This document shows, piece by piece, positions 34,147 through 44,389 of a stretch of DNA of 64,000 bases; the first letter of the stretch is position 1, and the number at the start of each line of letters is the position of its first letter. The notes beneath the pieces were generated by a model. It was not told the DNA's origin and ran no database searches. It was given only the letters and a program-made list of their open reading frames with translations. The stretch covers positions 744,001 to 808,000 of the forward strand of contig BCIV01000011.1 of the NCBI GenBank assembly GCA_001600055.1, in the 5' to 3' direction. A program made the position numbers and the translations under genes. The DNA comes from Filobasidium wieringae (taxonomy: Eukaryota > Basidiomycota > Tremellomycetes > Filobasidiales > Filobasidiaceae).

Positions 34147-35062
34147 ATGATTCCCGTTTCCACGAGGTCCCGTAGGTCCTTCACACAGCCGAGCGACCTC
34201 TCATTCCCTTCTGCTGGGACAAACACCTCCACTCTGGTAAGTATTCCAATAGAAGGTCGTCGATCCTTGGATCTGATCTCTTGTTCACAGGACCGGGCTT
34301 CTTCAGCCGAGTTGTCTCTCGACGATCTGGCCGCAATTAATCAGCTGTTAAAAGATTTCACGGCCTGGTTGGGCACCTCTTCCATGAGCAGTGGAGGAAC
34401 TGGTACAACCAGTTCCAGTGGAGTAAGCTTCCAGTAAATTCTTAATCTTGCGGACTTCTAACCGCAGGGTTGTGCTTTTATAGGATAGTGTACCTTCTTC
34501 GATATACCCGACGACGGTCGATACGACTCCTTCCACTATACTATCTAGGAGCGGAACTCAGATAACGCAGTCAACTGCCTCAGCATCCGAAATGGATGTC
34601 AGTGAAGCGATTGAACTTGCGAAACAGCAGGGCCACAATCCAAAGCAACTGGAAGGACTTTGCGAACGTTATCTTCGTACCCGGGTTTACAAGCCTCGCG
34701 ATCTGGCAGTAGATGATTACATTGCCCATTGTTTGAAACATTTAGACTTCTGGTTATATCTTATCGAAGCTCCATCACCTCAAACCAAGTTACAGGAGCT
34801 GGACGAGAAAGTCTGGAAGAGTTTGGCCAGGGAGGCAAAGAAGATGATGGCTGGAAAGACCGTGGAAATAGTGCCTGAAAGCGTAGCAGACTCGCTGCCA
34901 ATGGATGTACCAGTGGAAGCGCCTTCTTCAGCAGCAAGAGCTCGCCCTCAACCTGAGCTCGCTCACACTGGTAAAGCCAATGACAGCGACAGTGACGGTG
35001 ATGTTGTTGGTGATGATGGCTATGGGGACGAGGATTACGAGAACGATGAGGATGATGACTAG
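34147..35062 (+). CDS. Hypothetical protein with acidic C-terminus
   Basis: Three exons, 34147-34236, 34291-34422 and 34484-35062, give 266 residues. The N-terminal third is Ser/Thr-rich. The middle (residues about 110-170) is the only part that looks folded: EAIELAKQQGHNPKQLEGLC, RDLAVDDYIAHCLKHLDFWL, then LDEKVWKSLAREAKKMM. The last 25 residues are almost entirely Asp, Glu, Gly and Asn. I do not recognise the family. An internal ATG at the segment MDVSEAIEL would give a shorter protein limited to the helical part and tail. No transmembrane segment or signal peptide is evident. Confidence 0.7.
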
Positions 35063-35409
35063 AGCCAACATGTTGTAGTACCAGTCGATCGCAATGAGAT
35101 TTCATGCCGATCTGCAAATGAGTCAAGCAGTACCTCTTAAAAGACCCAAATAAGAGGAAACGTGACGTTGTGCGAGTATGATGAAGGTCTAACTTTCTCA
35201 GGATCTTGACTGATCAAGCAATTCGGACCTCGCTGTTCAGCTCATCAGAATCCCAAAGTAGATGAGGTTCGTTTGCAGCGACAGGCAGACTGATGTACCA
35301 GATGATATCACACCACTTTCTGAAAGCATATCATGACCTGATGATTTCGTTTCTTCTATTGCTACATTTCCTGTCACAGATCTGAAGCTCATGCGACTAA
35401 ACTTGACAT
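35063..35409. other. Convergent intergenic region
   Basis: About 350 bases between the 3' ends of an unknown gene and a small secreted-protein gene. Nothing further was recognised. Confidence 0.4.
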
Positions 35410-36165
35410 TCATAGTGACTGGAGGATTTGTCCCGTAATCAACGCTCCAACCAAAGCGGACCTATCCGCGCCAGTTGAGTGAGTGATGATTCGTATTGCG
35501 GTGTGCAGGACTTACCATGAAACGACCGTTCCCAGGCTAGCCGCGCCGGTGTTCGCTGCAACAACTTGTTTGAACGCTGTGCCAACTCCTGTAGTACTAT
35601 TGGCCAGTCGGACCCAGAACGCACTGATTCGCCAGAAGTGATCAGTGTGCTGGTCAGCAAAAGACTTTGCGACCCTACTCACACTTCTGTATCGATATCC
35701 TCAGTAACGTTATATAATATAGTACCCGAGCCTTGTTTACCACCATATCCGAGAACAACGGGAGAAAGCTAGAATGGAGATCAAACGTGTCAGCGAGCGA
35801 TTAAGAGGACGACCCTCGAGCCTCGAGTGAGCAGATACCTTATAGGTACCACTTCCGTTAACTCTCTGGGCTCTGATCATACAAGGTGGTCAGTCGATGC
35901 CACGGTGTAGAATCAGCGCTAATGGACCTACTCTGCAGTAATGACGCTGCTCAGACCGCTAGCCATCCATTCCAGTGTGACGTTCTGGTATTGAGTGAGG
36001 GTGTTCTGCACGCACAGGTGTGCAGTCAAAACCAAGCCGAGCACCTCGGACAAGATATAAGCTTACATTGTTCCCAGCAAGAGTAATGGAACCGCCCCAG
36101 GTACTCTGGGCGGTAACCACGCCGAGGCAAGCGAAAATGACGGCAGAAATGCTGAAGAACTTCAT
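35410..36165 (-). CDS. Small secreted protein, 143 residues
   Basis: Six exons, 36165-36067, 35984-35932, 35872-35839, 35768-35683, 35623-35516 and 35461-35410, give 143 residues; one exon is 34 nt. The N-terminus is a clear signal peptide (MKFFSISAVIFACLGVVTA, cleavage expected before QSTWGGS). The mature part has several Asn-x-Ser/Thr sites (NVT, NGS, NVT, NST) and reads like a beta-sandwich: NVTLEWMASGLSSVITAE, GSGTILYNVTEDIDTEVAFW, LANSTTGVG. It ends in a hydrophobic stretch (SALVGALITGQILQSL) that could serve as a GPI signal, although a typical omega site is not obvious. No cysteine is left in the mature chain. I recognise no family; a cell-wall or secreted fungal protein is the likely class. 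Confidence 0.75.
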
Positions 36166-36719
36166 TCTGAAACGTGTTTGCGCGTGTCTCTGAATATGAA
36201 TATGAATGTCGAAGTAAGCGATGTCTCAAAAGGGAGTCACCGCGAATCAGTAATCCCTGACTTCGTTTGACGTTCGTATATAAAGCATTCCAGTTTGATC
36301 CAGCACAGCACGTGCAAAAATCATGTGCATGTAATCATCACATGACTATCTTCTACATTGTGGAGCGGACCTATTGGCTATGGTACTATGGTAGGTGCTG
36401 GGTGTTCGTGTATGGATAGCCTTCTCGCGGAACCGAGATGTCGCGCTAAAATGCCTTCTCCTTGGCATCTTCGCTGTTCGGCAGGCCAACTTCCATAACA
36501 GGCTAAGTGCTATGAGATGCGGAGCCGCGGAGCACTTGCCACATGTGCAGGGTTGCTATAATAAGAGACCCGTGAGTACCCGAAGAATCTGAATTTCATG
36601 CTGCTTTGGAGGTCTTCGAGGATGGGGCATGGGTCCCGTCAAGAACCAAGAATGACGCGCTTCGAGATGCATATCCATTTCATCATCTAGGTATGTATTC
36701 CTCATTCTCACAAGAGGCG
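36166..36719. other. Intergenic region between two minus-strand genes
   Basis: It holds the promoter of the small secreted-protein gene and the 3' UTR of SWP1. A TATATAAA string lies at about 36278-36285, about 115 bases from the secreted-protein ATG, but in the plus orientation. Confidence 0.4.
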
Positions 36720-37907
36720 CTATTGCACTCTAGACTGGCTAGCTAACCTTCGGGCCTGAACACCTCGCAGGGCGTTCTTCCCTACGTACGCGGATACTAC
36801 GGCTAGCCCAAGGAAAGGCGGAAGGAACTGTATTGAGCGGTATGATGATGTTGTAAGGTTATGAGTACCAATGAAATGTCTGATTAGGTGATTAGTTTTG
36901 ACATACAGTATAGATTCTCCCGTTGATCCAGTATTTGACGATCAGCCCTTCAAGGCCAGCGAGAGTAAGGAGGAAAACATAACCGTTCGTGCTTGGGGTA
37001 TACGATTTCGCCTGAGGAAGAATCCCAGAAATCTAGAGGCAAGAAGGAAATCAATGATCAAATAGATAACCATTGGTGTGATAGCCTGTCACAAAAGTTG
37101 TGCCCCCGCTTACCATATAGAGCAAAAGCAAAACTTGACTCAAGACGATCACAGTTCCGGCGATACTGACGAACCTGCCTACAGGCTTCTCCCCCTTACT
37201 GAAGGTCCATTCGATTTCGGGCTGTTTCCTGAACGCAGGATCAAGCTCGTTCTTGTGTTCCAGCGAGTGACGATGAGGAGTAGGAGGGAGAAGCTTGGAA
37301 GAGGGAAGAGATAGGGTTGCGAGAGGAGTGATATACGAGGGAGAAGAACCTGATACATAGAGGTTCAATGACAGGGAGCCGGTTGATCGCTTGAGAGCAG
37401 CTGGAATGGCGGTTGCTTTCTAGTGTAGCCAAAATGAGAAGGGGTCAGCATAACCTTAGTGACTGCGGAACAGGTTGAACTGATTTGCTAAGAACCATTA
37501 AACATACCAAATCGAACTGTCCTTTTCCGCTAGGCTTGATTGGAACTTCATAAGTCCAACTGTCGCCCGTCTCTACATCCTCGAACCCTAGGTGGGCGTA
37601 TTTCGGTACCGGGGACGACGTAAAGGATAAACGGAAGATACTGTCGGTGTCCATTACGAGTGTTTTTGAAAGGGGCTCATGTGGTTTTAAGCTGTGCCAA
37701 GATCAAAGATGCAGGACCGTACGTAAGAGTTCATCTCAATAATTCACAAGGAAGATGAGAACTAGAGAGAGCCGCTACCTACCTGTATGATCGGTCGGAT
37801 CCTCCTGTTGTGGTAGTCATGACTACCTTGACGTCCGAGACCTTAAGAGCACTGGCACCGAGAGCGAGGCATGCCAACGCAGCAGAAACGGTGGACACTA
37901 TCCTCAT
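36720..37907 (-). CDS. SWP1: Oligosaccharyltransferase subunit SWP1 / ribophorin II
   Basis: Five exons, 37907-37783, 37691-37508, 37419-37114, 37032-36907 and 36827-36720, give 282 residues, close to yeast Swp1. A signal peptide (MRIVSTVSAALACLALGASA) precedes a luminal domain with SLKPHEPLSKTLVMDTDSIF and FRLSFTSSPVPKYAHLGFED, the typical C-terminal ribophorin II block. PEIEWTFSKGEKPVGRFVSI follows, then three hydrophobic segments in the C-terminal third, the last in FLPPFLGLAVVSAYVGKNAL. Swp1 is part of the ER complex that transfers the preassembled glycan to Asn-x-Ser/Thr sites. The C-terminal exon was chosen by frame and by its hydrophobic character. Confidence 0.85.
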
Positions 37908-38331
37908 GGCTATGATAGTGGTGTACTTGTTTGTATGTGACGAGCTTGTCGAAGGACTAGGCGGACTAGACCAGATATATCTGCTCACAAGCTATTGACA
38001 AGTATGAGGTGGCCTGGAGGACCTCCACTTTGCTTCCGCACGACTTAAGGAGCGCGACCTCTCCACCCCAGAACGAGATCAATCATTCTCAGAGTTCCGA
38101 TCTTGTCCTCAATATACCAAGCAGGAACGTGTCCAAACATATATCGGATCAGTACTGCTATTCAAACATCTGCAAGCCTGTCCATCAGCAGAGACGTGAT
38201 CGTTACGGTATTCGCCATCGTCAAGCCTTAATATTGGTAGTCTTAGAGGCGACCATTACAGAAACAAACGGACAGAAGTCCCCCCTTTGAAAGTCAGCAA
38301 GTAAACTACCGGGTCGGAAGATTGTTACAAG
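37908..38331. promoter_or_regulatory. Divergent promoter of SWP1 and CWC25
   Basis: The 424 bases lie between divergent start codons. The reading upstream of the SWP1 ATG is open but lacks protein character. No defined element was found. Confidence 0.4.
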
Positions 38332-39878
38332 ATGGGTGGTGGAGATCTGAATATGTACGTCACATTTATTGTTGTTGGTCTTACCTTCGAGCTGATCTTC
38401 TGGCCTAATAGGAAAAAGTCATGGCATCCCGTGCTACTGACAAATCAAGCTCGAGTTTGGGAGGTCGAGAAGAAAGCTGTAAGCTTCTTTGTTCTTCAAT
38501 CTATTCTCTGTTCATGGGATCTAACCGTATAATGTTTTCTGAGTAGCATGAAGAGAAGAAAAAGCTGGACCAGCTTCGTAAAGAGTTGGAAGAGGAACGT
38601 CAGCTACAAGAACTGCAACGTCTCCAAGAAGAAGCTACGGGAAAGAAGAGGGTCGACAAGTTGGATTGGATGTATGCCAGTCCTGCTACTGCTGATGGAG
38701 GTTCGATGGGAGGAGCCAAGTTGGGAGAGAAACAGATGGAGGATTATCTTTTAGGAAAGAAACGGGTTGACGAGGTTTTGAAACAGGCTGAAGAGAATGT
38801 CCGTTTACTATCTCGCTTGATTCTTCCTATCCTAGGCTGATCGTGGTTGAACCTTTTATTAGATTGGAGCGGCATCAGCTAAATTCCAAGCGGTCCAGAA
38901 CGCCAACACAGCTCTCGACATCGCCGCCAAAATCCGAGAAGATCCTCTCCTGGCGATCAAGAAACAAGAACAGATGGCTTACCAGGCCATGATGAATAAC
39001 CCTGCTTTGAGGAAACAAGTCAAAGACTTGAAGAAGAAGAAAGACGAGACGAAGGAAGAGAAGAAGGAGAGAAAGAGGCGAGAGAAGGAGGTGAGTTTAC
39101 CTAGAGACGATCTCGAGGTAAGGTGTCAATCTGATGTACTTGTGAATCTTAGGAGAAGAAACTAGCAAAGAGAGAATCTCGATCGGATGGGCATCGTCAT
39201 CATCGAAATGGTTACCCCGACTCTGACGATTCTCGTTCAGATGAGTACGAACGACGACGATCAGCAGGTCGACCTAGGTCTCGCTCGCCTAGGAGGGATA
39301 GGGCTTACATAGATGATCGCGATTCATCGTACAAGAGGGATTCTTATGGACGCCATGATCGATCTGAACGGTCCCCACCGTATTCTAGCAGACCGTATGG
39401 ACGAGATGATAGGGATCGAGATTACAGGCGAGACGAAAGACGGTATGACGATAGAAGAGATGACCGACGGTACGACCGGCCAAGGGATGAGAGACGGGAA
39501 GATGATGCAAGGCAAAGGGCGGTAGAACAACCCAGACACATCCCATCGGTTCATCCTGCTCGGCAAGGGAACATAGTGGAAGACGTCAAGCCTAGCGTTC
39601 AAACGGATTCCCGAGCAGCTCGACTAGCACAAATGGCTGCGGACGCCGAGACGCATTCCTCTTCACGTCTCAAGGAGTTGGAGAAACGCAGGATTGAGGA
39701 GGAACAACGGGAAGAGGAGGATCGTCGAGTAAGGGAAAAGTACGGAAAGGTCCAAGACACCAAGGGAGCCTATGTGCGAGAGCAAGAAAAGATGATGATG
39801 GGTGGAATTGGAGGCATGGGATTAGGGGACGTTTTGGGAAGGAGAGGAGGGAAAGGGTTATTGCGGGAGGACATGTGA
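38332..39878 (+). CDS. CWC25: Pre-mRNA-splicing factor CWC25
   Basis: Five exons, 38332-38354, 38412-38478, 38547-38798, 38863-39090 and 39153-39878, give 431 residues. The N-terminus reads [20 protein letters not shown], the diagnostic start of the CWC25/CIR_N family. It is followed by a charged coiled coil ([20 protein letters not shown]) and [14 protein letters not shown]. An Arg/Ser/Asp-rich middle (residues about 200-320) and an acidic-basic helical C-terminus follow. Cwc25 joins the activated spliceosome just before the first transesterification and stabilises branch-point docking. The first exon is 23 nt, but the motif continues perfectly across its splice junction. Confidence 0.93.
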
Positions 39879-41964
39879 ATGGACATCAAACAGATGCACG
39901 TGTCAATATAACCAAACCTTGCGCTATCGGCCTGGGTTTTTGTACGATAATGTTTTGGACGTGACAGTATCAACGTGATAAAGCGCTACATCGGTGCTTA
40001 GGGTCTGCAATTAGTTCTTTAGCTTGAGAGGCTGTCATATATGTTATGGTTTCATGATCTCCAGGACCTCCAGAAGGAGGTTGCATCGGGCCAAAAAGAA
40101 CCCACTACAGGATGCGGACCCATGACACCCAGATTACACCAAACGATCGAATTCTGATGGACTACCACTGTCCCAAGCGGTCTTGAATGGTATCTTGTCC
40201 ATTTTCTCAAATAAACCTCTTTATACAGGCCAAGCATCCGCGAATCTATGCCAGCGGCATCATCCACATTTCCACTCCGCTCAATCAACAGTAACTCTAT
40301 TGACATATGCGGACTTGTAGTATGATAGTCCTGATTGTGTGGCTGGTTACAGTTGGCTAGCCTCCGTCAGGCGACGAAGCGTTAAGCCCTTGCGCAATGC
40401 TGACACGGTGTCAGAGGCAATACATCATGAAACAAACGCGGATATAGCAGCGGCAATCTTCCTGGTCTCCCGTGTCTCCCGTTGGGCCTCCATCTTGTAC
40501 GACAGTTTGGTTGTGATCGTAACAATTACTCGAATTTCCCATAGACTTTCTGATTTGTTGATTGATAACTGCGTAGAGTCCAAAGCGAACGGAGAGGCGC
40601 GTATCGAACATTTTGGGCGGGCGTGACGCATATTCAATCGATTCGTAGTCAAGACTCGCAATATATTGCTCATTTATGTGACAAACGGCCGCCTCAGGGA
40701 TAGCGTCTACCATACAGGACGATTTTAGGGTAGATAGAGAAAGACGACTACGACACCTCGATCTGAGGAAGCATTTGCGTCTATTCAAGTGTCTTGTTGG
40801 GGTGAGCCTGAGATCGAGATTTCTCGTTTCGCTTGGACAGCTATAAACGGGTCCCAAGGGCATAAAGGTGGCTTCATCAATTCAAGAGCACGGGCGCCGG
40901 CGGCGGTAACGAATTACCCGTGATCGCGCAATAGACGTCTATCGTCCGGCTATTCACATAACCTCCAACTGTACTAAATTTAACTAGGTAGCCTCTATAA
41001 TTTGAGTGGTTGCTCATGAATACGCAGCACGTTCGTCAAGCGCGTCGATCTTGCTATCTGATACGTTTTCCAGCGCGATCGAAATTCAGCTCGGGGGTTT
41101 TATATGTATTCACCGCTCGACGATCTCTGATAGTTCTTGAGGTGATGCGGGTCAGGCTCAAGCTCGAATCTTCTTTTTTGATAAGCTAGAATGAATGTGG
41201 TTCGATATAGCACCAGCCTGACATTCACCGTCTTCTGCGCGCGTTTCACCTCTTCACTTCCCAAGTCTCGGCTAGCGGAACGCGGAAGAATTCTCCGCAG
41301 CCCAGATAATTAGTCCGCGCCGGCTGTCGATCGTTAGATCGTGCCCCTTCTCGTCATGTCTCGGATTCCGTCTGAGCGCGTGTCTCATCTAAAGTTTAGG
41401 TACCGAGGGCCGAGCGGAGTCACCTTGTACAGGAACCGCGACGTTGGGAGTCATCCGCTTGGCCCGACCACGACCTGAGGACTCCCCGCGAATCCTGACC
41501 TATGGCGGCACCTGCGTGGAATAATCAGCGGAGTGGCCGAAGGAATAAGCGAGTCTGCAAGATGAATCATTCGTGCGTTCCATTTTTCATTGGTGTCTGA
41601 TTCTGGGCCAAGGTCCGGGGGCCACCTCTTTCCCCCTGTTTCGCGCTTGTCAGCGGGCACACAGTTATCCGCAGACCCAAGCAACGCAACTCCGGCTGTC
41701 CAACCTTGCCTCCGGACGCTTCGCTGAGCTCCTTCGAAGAGAAATTCGCGACAGATATATATAAGATGAAAGCGATGGGGCATGACTTTCGATTCAACGT
41801 CCACAACTCCTTCCTCTTCTTATCCTTCTTCATCTCTCATCTAGCAACCCCAACCGTCTAGTTCACTCAAGTCGATATAAGACCTTACCTAGTCCTCCAA
41901 CGCTTCTTCCTAATTACCTCTCCGATCACCTTCACACCTCATCCACTCCATCATCATCATCATC
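39879..41964. other. Gene-poor region, 2.1 kb
   Basis: No gene model is supported. Minus-strand frames at 40052-40306 and 40411-40710 look mildly protein-like but have no consistent splice partners. The right end is the promoter of the SGNH-type gene. No tRNA, transposon end or array of repeats was found. Base composition is less GC-rich than in the flanking genes. Confidence 0.4.
41754..41766 (+). promoter_or_regulatory. TATA-like element upstream of the SGNH-type gene
   Basis: AGATATATATAAG lies about 200 bases before the ATG at 41965, followed by pyrimidine-rich leader sequence. A similar element precedes the next gene, at 44205-44216. Confidence 0.45.
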
Positions 41965-43204
41965 ATGCACGGCATCAAGGCTATCACCGCTCTCTTCTCC
42001 TCCGTCGCTGTCGTAGGCTACATGACTCGACAAGCCTCATCCTCCGTCAACGACCTCTACCACTCTCTTTCCGGTCATCTTCCAGAGGAAGCCATCTGTG
42101 ACCCGTAAGTCTCGCGCTCCACCGTGTACACTCGATCGAGATGAACTTACACTCGTGACGCGCGCGACATAGAACTGCTGGACCTGGTTGGGTCGGCGAA
42201 GAAGGGGTTTGGCAGCGAACGGACAACGCTTGTCAGTCGGGCCAGTTCGTTCAGAGGTTCAGGGATACTCCGAGGGATGAGTATGTGAATGAGTTTCCCA
42301 CTTTGGTTAACAAGTCTATGGTGAGTCTCAAGCTTGTCGTGTTTGAGATGTGACGCGTGTCCTGATACTTTTTGTTGTCTCGCTTGATCAGTTCATCTTG
42401 GGAGATTCTGTCGGTCGTCAACTCTACGAGCAACTATGTGACGAAATCCAAGCACCCAAGGAATGGAGAACCCCCGAAGGTGTCGACCCCGCTGTTCACT
42501 ACTCTGAAGCTCTTGTCTGCCGACAACCCGAGCTGAACTTGACCATCACTCAATATCACCAATACGGTTTCGCCAACGCCACGGACGAGTTGACCGATTC
42601 TTACCTCAAGAAGTGTTTCCCCGGTGGACCTTACGATTTCCGAACTCGGCTCCCCGAAGTCTGGTCAACCCTTCTGTCCGACATCCCCACCCCTGACTAC
42701 GTTCAAGTGAGCGGAGGTGCTTGGGATTTCCTCTACATGTATAACCGGGATATCATCGAGAAGCGGTTCCACTCCTCCATCGCTTCTTCCGATTTGGATC
42801 AGTTCTCCGGGACGCTTCGATCTTTGTTCGACTTTATGAAGGACATGTTCCCCGCTTCCAAGTTGGTCTGGATCAACGTTCACCCTCTTAACAACGTCGA
42901 TCTCGCCGTCAAGCATATCTGGGGGGGAGGATACTTCAACCCCCCTCTCGACGTTACCCAGGACAGTCCTCTCCTCCCCCCTCTTTTCGCTCAGAGGAGA
43001 TTGGCCATGCACGCTCAAACTTTGAGGAAGGTCGCCGAGGATGAAGGCGTAGATTCTTTGGACTACTGGAAACTCAAGGATTCGTTCAATGCTGAAGAGT
43101 TCTGGGCTCCTAACGATGCCGTTCACCCGAACACTTTACCACGAGTCGCAATGGTCGAGATGATGTTGGAGAAGCTACACCGATGGTCTCTCTACGGAAT
43201 CTAA
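41965..43204 (+). CDS. Membrane-anchored SGNH/GDSL-type protein (putative glycan O-acyltransferase or esterase)
   Basis: Three exons, 41965-42104, 42173-42320 and 42392-43204, give 366 residues. A short N-terminal hydrophobic segment (residues about 5-22) suggests a signal or type II anchor. The catalytic serine motif is FILGDSVGRQLYEQ (G100-D101-S102). The matching acid-His pair is near the C-terminus in NDAVHPN (D338, H341). A Gly-rich oxyanion-type block (VSGGAWDF) and INVHPLNN lie between them. This is the layout of SGNH hydrolases and of PC-esterase-like O-acetyltransferases in cell-surface glycan pathways. It lies in tandem with a GT90 gene, about 2.3 kb from a divergently oriented GT90 neighbour's PC-esterase. 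The exact reaction cannot be read from sequence. The start was chosen because it provides the hydrophobic N-terminus. Confidence 0.8.
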
Positions 43205-44389
43205 AGTAAAGGGAAGGGGATCCTGTACGACGTAACAATCATAATAGATGGTAATAATTAGGGAACCTGGGAATTCATTTGTATACAAATATTACGATCA
43301 TAATGACATCTCGCATCTCGTTTTAAAGCTTTCGAAGTTCGGTACAAGACCAGCTCGACCTGCGCGATCTGATTGGGTGATAGTTGTTCGAGCAGGCGAA
43401 TTGCGTCATTAGCAGTCAGTCAGGACTCGCAGTAGGCAGTCTCAGTGGTTTGTCATGTCACCAGCAAGAAGACCTACGTATCATCGCGTGGCAAGATATG
43501 ATTAGTGCGCTTATTACGTTCGACAGGACGATAGCGATGCATGGCTGTCGATCATGAGGATCGGTGAGATAGTCGTGGCAATTCACTTCATGTCATGTCG
43601 TGCCATCTAGTCTGCTGATACCTCATCCGGAAGGCTGATCAGGGTTGGAATTGACACGAGTGCTTCCAAATGACAAGGCTTGGCGTTATTCACAGAGAGT
43701 GATAGGGTCGAGAGTGAGTGTTCAGTGTTTCAGGTCTCTGAGCATATTTGTTCCTGAAATGAAAGCTGACTACTGAACGATCGCACTTGCACTTCGAGTC
43801 TCGAGAGTCTCTGCACTCAAAGTCATCTTCACCGCTGCACCGTCTTCTGCCCGGTACCGAGTTTGCTATCGGTGACTCATACGAAACATCCGGACTCTAG
43901 ATTACCTGGATTACTCCGTCGCATGGTTCCAGGGCGATTGCTTTCTTTTACGTAACGCCTTGTCACCCGATCCGCGAGTGAGTCACGGTAACTGATCGAC
44001 GCTGATTTCCGATGAGACAGTCACGCGGCTAAAAGGTGATCAACGCCCCAGCGGCGCTCCGGTGTCTGGCATCGCTTTGTTTCAGCTCGACCTTGGGTGC
44101 GACGGTATATGCGCGACTTTCAGGTCGAGTGGGACAGGGAACGTGCCGCCAGCTTCGTTAGTCACATCGCCCTGGTCAAAAGTTGGTGCTCAGTCAAGGT
44201 TGAATATATATATAAAGTGTCATCCATCGTACAAATCTCCTTGCTCGATCGTACCTCTCTCTCAACTCCCAACTCCCAACTCTTCCCTCTCGACTCTCGA
44301 CTCTCATAATAAAACACACCACCCATAATATCCATCTTCGATCCCATCTCACCTTGACCGCGCACTAAACTCACCAATCTACCAACACA
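43205..44389. other. Intergenic region between SGNH-type and GT90 genes
   Basis: About 1.2 kb with no supported gene. The first 100 bases are AT-rich 3' UTR. The right end is the GT90 promoter with a TATA box and a CT-rich leader. Confidence 0.45.
44205..44216 (+). promoter_or_regulatory. TATA box of the GT90 gene
   Basis: TATATATATAAA lies about 180 bases upstream of the ATG at 44390. A CT-rich leader (repeats of CTCAACTCCCAACTC type) follows, as is common in highly expressed fungal genes. Confidence 0.6.

Noticed and set aside
40411..40863. Minus-strand open frame in the gene desert
   Set aside because: A single frame without homology, splice continuity or promoter; the opposite strand is open too.
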